NCBI GenBank assembly: GCA_020249025.1
Contig: JADCGM010000111.1
Span: 1 to 8,315, forward strand
From: Alphaproteobacteria bacterium
GTDB lineage: Bacteria > Pseudomonadota > Alphaproteobacteria > Sphingomonadales > Sphingomonadaceae
Reading direction: 5' to 3'
Length of the DNA stretch: 8,315 nucleotides
The position numbers were made by a program, and so were the translations under genes. Below, piece by piece: positions 5,833-8,315 of the stretch. Every line of letters begins with the position of its first letter. Positions within the stretch are counted from its first letter, which is position 1. The notes under the pieces were generated by a model that was not told the origin of the DNA, ran no database searches, and saw nothing but the letters and a program-made list of their open reading frames with translations.

Positions 5833-6957
5833 CTAGCGCAGCCGGTCGATCACCTCAAGCAGCGCGGCGAGGCAGTCGCGCGCCAGCGCCTTCGAGCGCT
5901 CGGGCGACCAGCCGCGGACCGGATCGGGATGGTCGATCGCGTCCTTGAACGGCATCTCCAGCGTCATCGCGAGGCAGCCGTAGCGCTCGGCGATGGCGTT
6001 GGTGCTCATCGTCATGTTGGCCTTGCCCGGCGGCGCGATGTCATAGCCGATCTTCGTCTGGAAATCAGGCGTCAGCCGTTCGAGGATCGTCTTGTAGTCG
6101 GCGAGGAGTGCGATCTGCTTGTCGGTGATCGACGGGATGCCCTCGAAGCCGGCGATGAAATTGTGCGGAAGCGCCTCGTCGCCATGGACGTCGAGGCAGA
6201 AGTCGACCCCGGTCGCGTCCATGCGGTTCAGCACATGATAGACCTCGGGGCTGCGCTCCAGCGACGGGGCGTGCCATTCGCGGTTGAGGTTCACGCCCGC
6301 GTAGTTGGTGCGCAGGTGACCGCGGCGCGAGCCGTCGGGGTTCATGTTGGGAACGATGTGGAAGCGCGCCTTCTGGCGCAGCCGCCGCGCCACCGGGTCG
6401 GCCGGGTCGCAGAGCCGCTCCAGCGCGCCCTCCATCCACCATTCGGCCATGGTCTCGCCGGGATGCTGGCGGGCGATGAGCCAGATGTGGAGCGGCCCCT
6501 CGCCGAGCTCGACGAGATCGAGCGGCTGGACTTCGAGGGTGGCGCCCAGCACCTCGGTGGTGACGCCCGGCTCCTGCGCGACCTCGGCGATGAGGTCGTG
6601 ATGGCGCTCCATCGAATAGGGCGCGAAATAGGCGAACCAGGCGCTGTCGCTTTCGGGGCGGTAGCGGATGGTGAGGATGCCGTTGGCGTAGCTCGTCTCA
6701 GCGCGGCGCCAGTCGGCGCGATCTTCCGACACGCAGGCGGCGTAGCCCGGCCAGCCGCCCGGATAGGCGCTGTGCTCCAGCCCGACGATCTTCAGCTCGC
6801 AGTCCTGCCCGCCGACGCCCGACAGGCGGAAGTGGAACCACTGCGCGAACTCCGACTCGCGGTCGCGACGGATCGACAGCTCGATGTCCTTCGGTCCGCG
6901 GATGTGGCGAACCTCGATGTTGCCGCTGTCGAAGGCGGCGGAGACGGCGATGGGCAT
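5833..6957 (-). CDS. M14 zinc carboxypeptidase, cytosolic carboxypeptidase (CCP/Nna1)-like
   Basis: This 374-residue protein has the two-domain form of the cytosolic carboxypeptidase branch of family M14. An N-terminal beta-sandwich (about 1-130, with FDSGNIEV and a W/F-rich core) precedes the catalytic domain. Zinc ligands are H165 and E168 in RQHPGET and H258 in CLDVHGDE. PNMNPDG (203-209) and NLNREW (223-228, with R226) form the substrate-carboxylate region, and E334 in TLEMPFK is the expected catalytic glutamate. There is no signal peptide, so it is cytoplasmic. Eukaryotic relatives trim glutamates from tubulin tails; the bacterial substrate is not known to me. The ATG at 6957 follows GACGAGG by a few bases and lies 10 bp after the DUF4136 lipoprotein stop, with gpmA 45 bp downstream, so all three probably share a transcript. 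Confidence 0.9.
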   Translation of the reverse strand: MPIAVSAAFDSGNIEVRHIRGPKDIELSIRRDRESEFAQWFHFRLSGVGGQDCELKIVGLEHSAYPGGWPGYAACVSEDRADWRRAETSYANGILTIRYRPESDSAWFAYFAPYSMERHHDLIAEVAQEPGVTTEVLGATLEVQPLDLVELGEGPLHIWLIARQHPGETMAEWWMEGALERLCDPADPVARRLRQKARFHIVPNMNPDGSRRGHLRTNYAGVNLNREWHAPSLERSPEVYHVLNRMDATGVDFCLDVHGDEALPHNFIAGFEGIPSITDKQIALLADYKTILERLTPDFQTKIGYDIAPPGKANMTMSTNAIAERYGCLAMTLEMPFKDAIDHPDPVRGWSPERSKALARDCLAALLEVIDRLR

Positions 6958-6967
6958 GGGACCTCGT

Positions 6968-7570
6968 CTACAGCGTGACGCGGACCGTCCGGCCGGACGG
7001 ACCCGGGAACCCCTGCATTAGCGCCTGCGCCAGCCGGGGAACAGCCACGGCGAGGCTGGCGGCATCGGCGCCGGCGCGCGCCTCGGCGACGGCGCGCCCC
7101 TCCCAGATGACGCTGTTGTCGACGTGGCGCTTCAGCTGGACGGAAAGCAGGTTCACCGCGATCTCGTTGGGCCGGCGCTTGCCGACGGGAATCGTGATGC
7201 CCCCACCGATGCCGACGCCGCCCCCATAGGTGCCGCCGCCGATGCCGATGGAGACGCCGCTGGCGCGGCCCGCCGCCTCGCGCGTGGTCTGCTGCGCCGA
7301 GATGACGGCGATGAAGTCGGCCGCCGCGCCGCGCTCGACGGGCACGAAGCCAGCGCTGCGGAGCGCTGTCGCGACGCCCTCGGCATGGCTGCGGAATTCG
7401 AGCGACTGCGCGACGCCCGGATCGAGCGGCGCCACAAACACCGTTCCGCGCGAGATCGGCTGGCCGAGGTGAAAGCGCGTGACGTCGGCCTCCGGCCGCG
7501 CAGTGCAGGCGGCGAGCAGCGTGCCGGCGACGGCGAGCGCAGCGAGCGGACGGAGCAGGGTGCGGTTCAT
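6968..7570 (-). CDS. DUF4136-type lipoprotein
   Basis: This 200-residue protein has a type II signal peptide with lipobox LAAC: cleavage is before C22, followed by TARPEADV, so a membrane-anchored lipoprotein is predicted. The mature part fits DUF4136: an F.V.PLDPGVAQSLEF segment, a predicted helix with VATALRSAGF, a glycine-rich stretch at about 108-130 (repeats of GIGGG), then IAVNLLSVQLKRH...VIWEGRAVAEA and a C-terminal segment ending RTVRVTL. The function of the family is unknown. I start it at 7570 because that ATG begins the signal peptide; the frame can be read back to 7624, but this only adds non-signal residues. The ribosome-binding site is weak (AAGAAAGA). It heads the cluster with the carboxypeptidase and gpmA and is divergent from galE. 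Confidence 0.85.
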   Translation of the reverse strand: MNRTLLRPLAALAVAGTLLAACTARPEADVTRFHLGQPISRGTVFVAPLDPGVAQSLEFRSHAEGVATALRSAGFVPVERGAAADFIAVISAQQTTREAAGRASGVSIGIGGGTYGGGVGIGGGITIPVGKRRPNEIAVNLLSVQLKRHVDNSVIWEGRAVAEARAGADAASLAVAVPRLAQALMQGFPGPSGRTVRVTL

Positions 7571-7680
7571 GCGCGCATCTTTCTTGGTTCCGGGCGGATT
7601 GCTTATAGAACGTCCGGGCAACAATTGCGCTGCACGGCCGTTGGGCGGGCGAACCGATCATAGCCCAAGCGGAGACAGGA
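7571..7680. promoter_or_regulatory. Divergent control region between the lipoprotein cluster and galE
   Basis: This 110-bp gap must hold promoters in both directions. It has an AT-richer core around TTGCTTATAGAAC (about 7599-7611), a plausible -10 area, but I cannot find a -35/-10 pair with good spacing on either strand. TTGGGC (7641-7646) and GCCCAA (7663-7668) form a 6-bp inverted repeat with a 16-bp spacer just before the galE ribosome-binding site GGAG (7671-7674). Confidence 0.4.
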
Positions 7681-8315
7681 ATGAACGCGACACCTCCCGT
7701 CCTGGTTACCGGCGGCGCCGGCTACATCGGCAGCCATGCGGTGCTGGCGCTGAGGGAAGCGGGCTTTCCGGTCGCGGTCATCGACAATCTGACGACGGGG
7801 TTTCGCTGGGCGGTGCCAGAGGACGTCGCCTTCTACGAGGGCGACATCGCCGACGCCGAGCTCATCGACCGGATCTGCGCCGAGCAGGGCATCGCCGCCA
7901 TCATGCACTTTGCCGGCTCGATCATCGTGCCGGAATCGGTCGAGCAGCCGCTCAAATATTATCTCAACAACACCGTGAAGAGCCGGGCGCTGCTGGAAAG
8001 CGCGGTGCGCAACGGTGTGAGGCACTTCATCTTCTCCTCGACCGCCGCGACCTATGGCATCCCCGAGCGGATCCCGGTGCGCGAGGACGACCCCAAGGCC
8101 CCGATCAACCCCTATGGCACGTCGAAGCTCATGACCGAGCTGATGCTGGCCGACATCGCCCACGCCCATCCGATCAACTATTGCGCGCTGCGCTATTTCA
8201 ACGTGGCGGGCGCCGATCCCAAGGGCCGCACCGGCCAGTCGACCGCGGGCGCGACGCACCTCATCAAGGTCGCGGTCGAGGCGGTGCTCGGCAAGCGCGC
8301 AGGCGTTACCGTCTA
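7681..8315 (+). CDS. galE: UDP-glucose 4-epimerase, N-terminal part (cut by window edge)
   Basis: The 211 visible codons are a typical extended short-chain dehydrogenase that interconverts UDP-glucose and UDP-galactose, supplying galactose for polysaccharides and lipopolysaccharide in the cytoplasm. The NAD-binding motif is VTGGAGYIGSH (9-19), followed by an acidic residue in VIDNLTTG (33-40). MHFAGSIIVPES (75-86) is the usual strand-loop of GalE. T121 in FSSTAATYG stands where E. coli GalE has its catalytic serine. Y145 and K149 form the YxxxK pair in NPYGTSK, and ALRYFNVAGADP (169-180) is another family signature. The ATG at 7681 has GGAG 6 nt upstream. About a third of the protein, including most of the sugar-nucleotide domain, is missing beyond the window. 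Related UDP-sugar epimerases acting on N-acetylated or pentose sugars are possible. Confidence 0.92.
   Translation, partial: MNATPPVLVTGGAGYIGSHAVLALREAGFPVAVIDNLTTGFRWAVPEDVAFYEGDIADAELIDRICAEQGIAAIMHFAGSIIVPESVEQPLKYYLNNTVKSRALLESAVRNGVRHFIFSSTAATYGIPERIPVREDDPKAPINPYGTSKLMTELMLADIAHAHPINYCALRYFNVAGADPKGRTGQSTAGATHLIKVAVEAVLGKRAGVTV

Noticed and set aside
5221..6978. Very long plus-strand open frame of 585 codons opposite gpmA and the carboxypeptidase
   Set aside because: It runs antisense across two well-supported genes and their junction. Its composition (D, R, A, H-rich) is a typical mirror of GC-rich coding DNA, and no recognisable domain is present.
8035..8060. Threonine in place of the catalytic serine in GalE (FSSTAATYG)
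   Set aside because: Thr at this position is common in bacterial GalE proteins and keeps the hydroxyl, so it is not a sign of altered function.
7603..8259. Minus-strand open frame of 218 codons opposite galE
   Set aside because: It is antisense to a clear GalE and has no start context or family match.
1..8315. Mobile element, defence system, CRISPR or prophage content
   Set aside because: No transposase, integrase, direct terminal repeats, spacer arrays or phage genes are seen. Base composition is even and the genes are core-type.

Overview
The window is GC-rich chromosomal DNA with almost no spare sequence. It most likely comes from an alphaproteobacterium, probably a sphingomonad. The main lineage clue is a DUF1489 protein, a family essentially confined to Alphaproteobacteria. 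High G/C at third codon positions and short intergenic gaps agree with this. I see no tRNA, rRNA, insertion sequence, phage gene or CRISPR array, and no gene-free stretch longer than about 135 bases. The gene content looks like ordinary core and housekeeping genome rather than a mobile island.

Layout from left to right. The left edge carries the N-terminal 246 codons of a membrane-bound HAMP-domain sensor or chemoreceptor (minus strand, cut by the edge). Upstream of it on the same strand is an exported M19 dipeptidase (876-2135). A 95-bp divergent region containing a strong nested inverted repeat separates the dipeptidase from the magnesium channel gene mgtE (2231-3646, plus). mgtE is followed after 7 bp by a DUF1489 gene (3654-4064), probably co-transcribed. 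DUF1489 converges on an exported GIN-domain (DUF2807) beta-helix protein (4069-4758, minus). That gene diverges from a small secreted protein of 83 residues (4846-5097, plus), which converges on gpmA.

A minus-strand cluster then reads DUF4136 lipoprotein (7570-6968), M14 cytosolic-carboxypeptidase-like enzyme (6957-5833) and phosphoglycerate mutase gpmA (5787-5101). Its gaps are 10 and 45 bp, so it is probably one operon. The window ends in the first 211 codons of galE, UDP-glucose 4-epimerase (plus, cut by the right edge), divergent from the lipoprotein.

The genes do not add up to a new multi-gene system. The most interesting signals are structural. Both convergent gene pairs have intergenic gaps of only 3-4 bp, and at each one a hairpin-forming inverted repeat contains both opposing stop codons. 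The divergent gaps carry perfect inverted repeats; one of them overlaps a predicted -10 box. The GIN protein shows a regular 18-20-residue AGSG repeat with a cysteine in several late coils. The bacterial homologue of tubulin-deglutamylating carboxypeptidases is the enzyme whose substrate is least clear.
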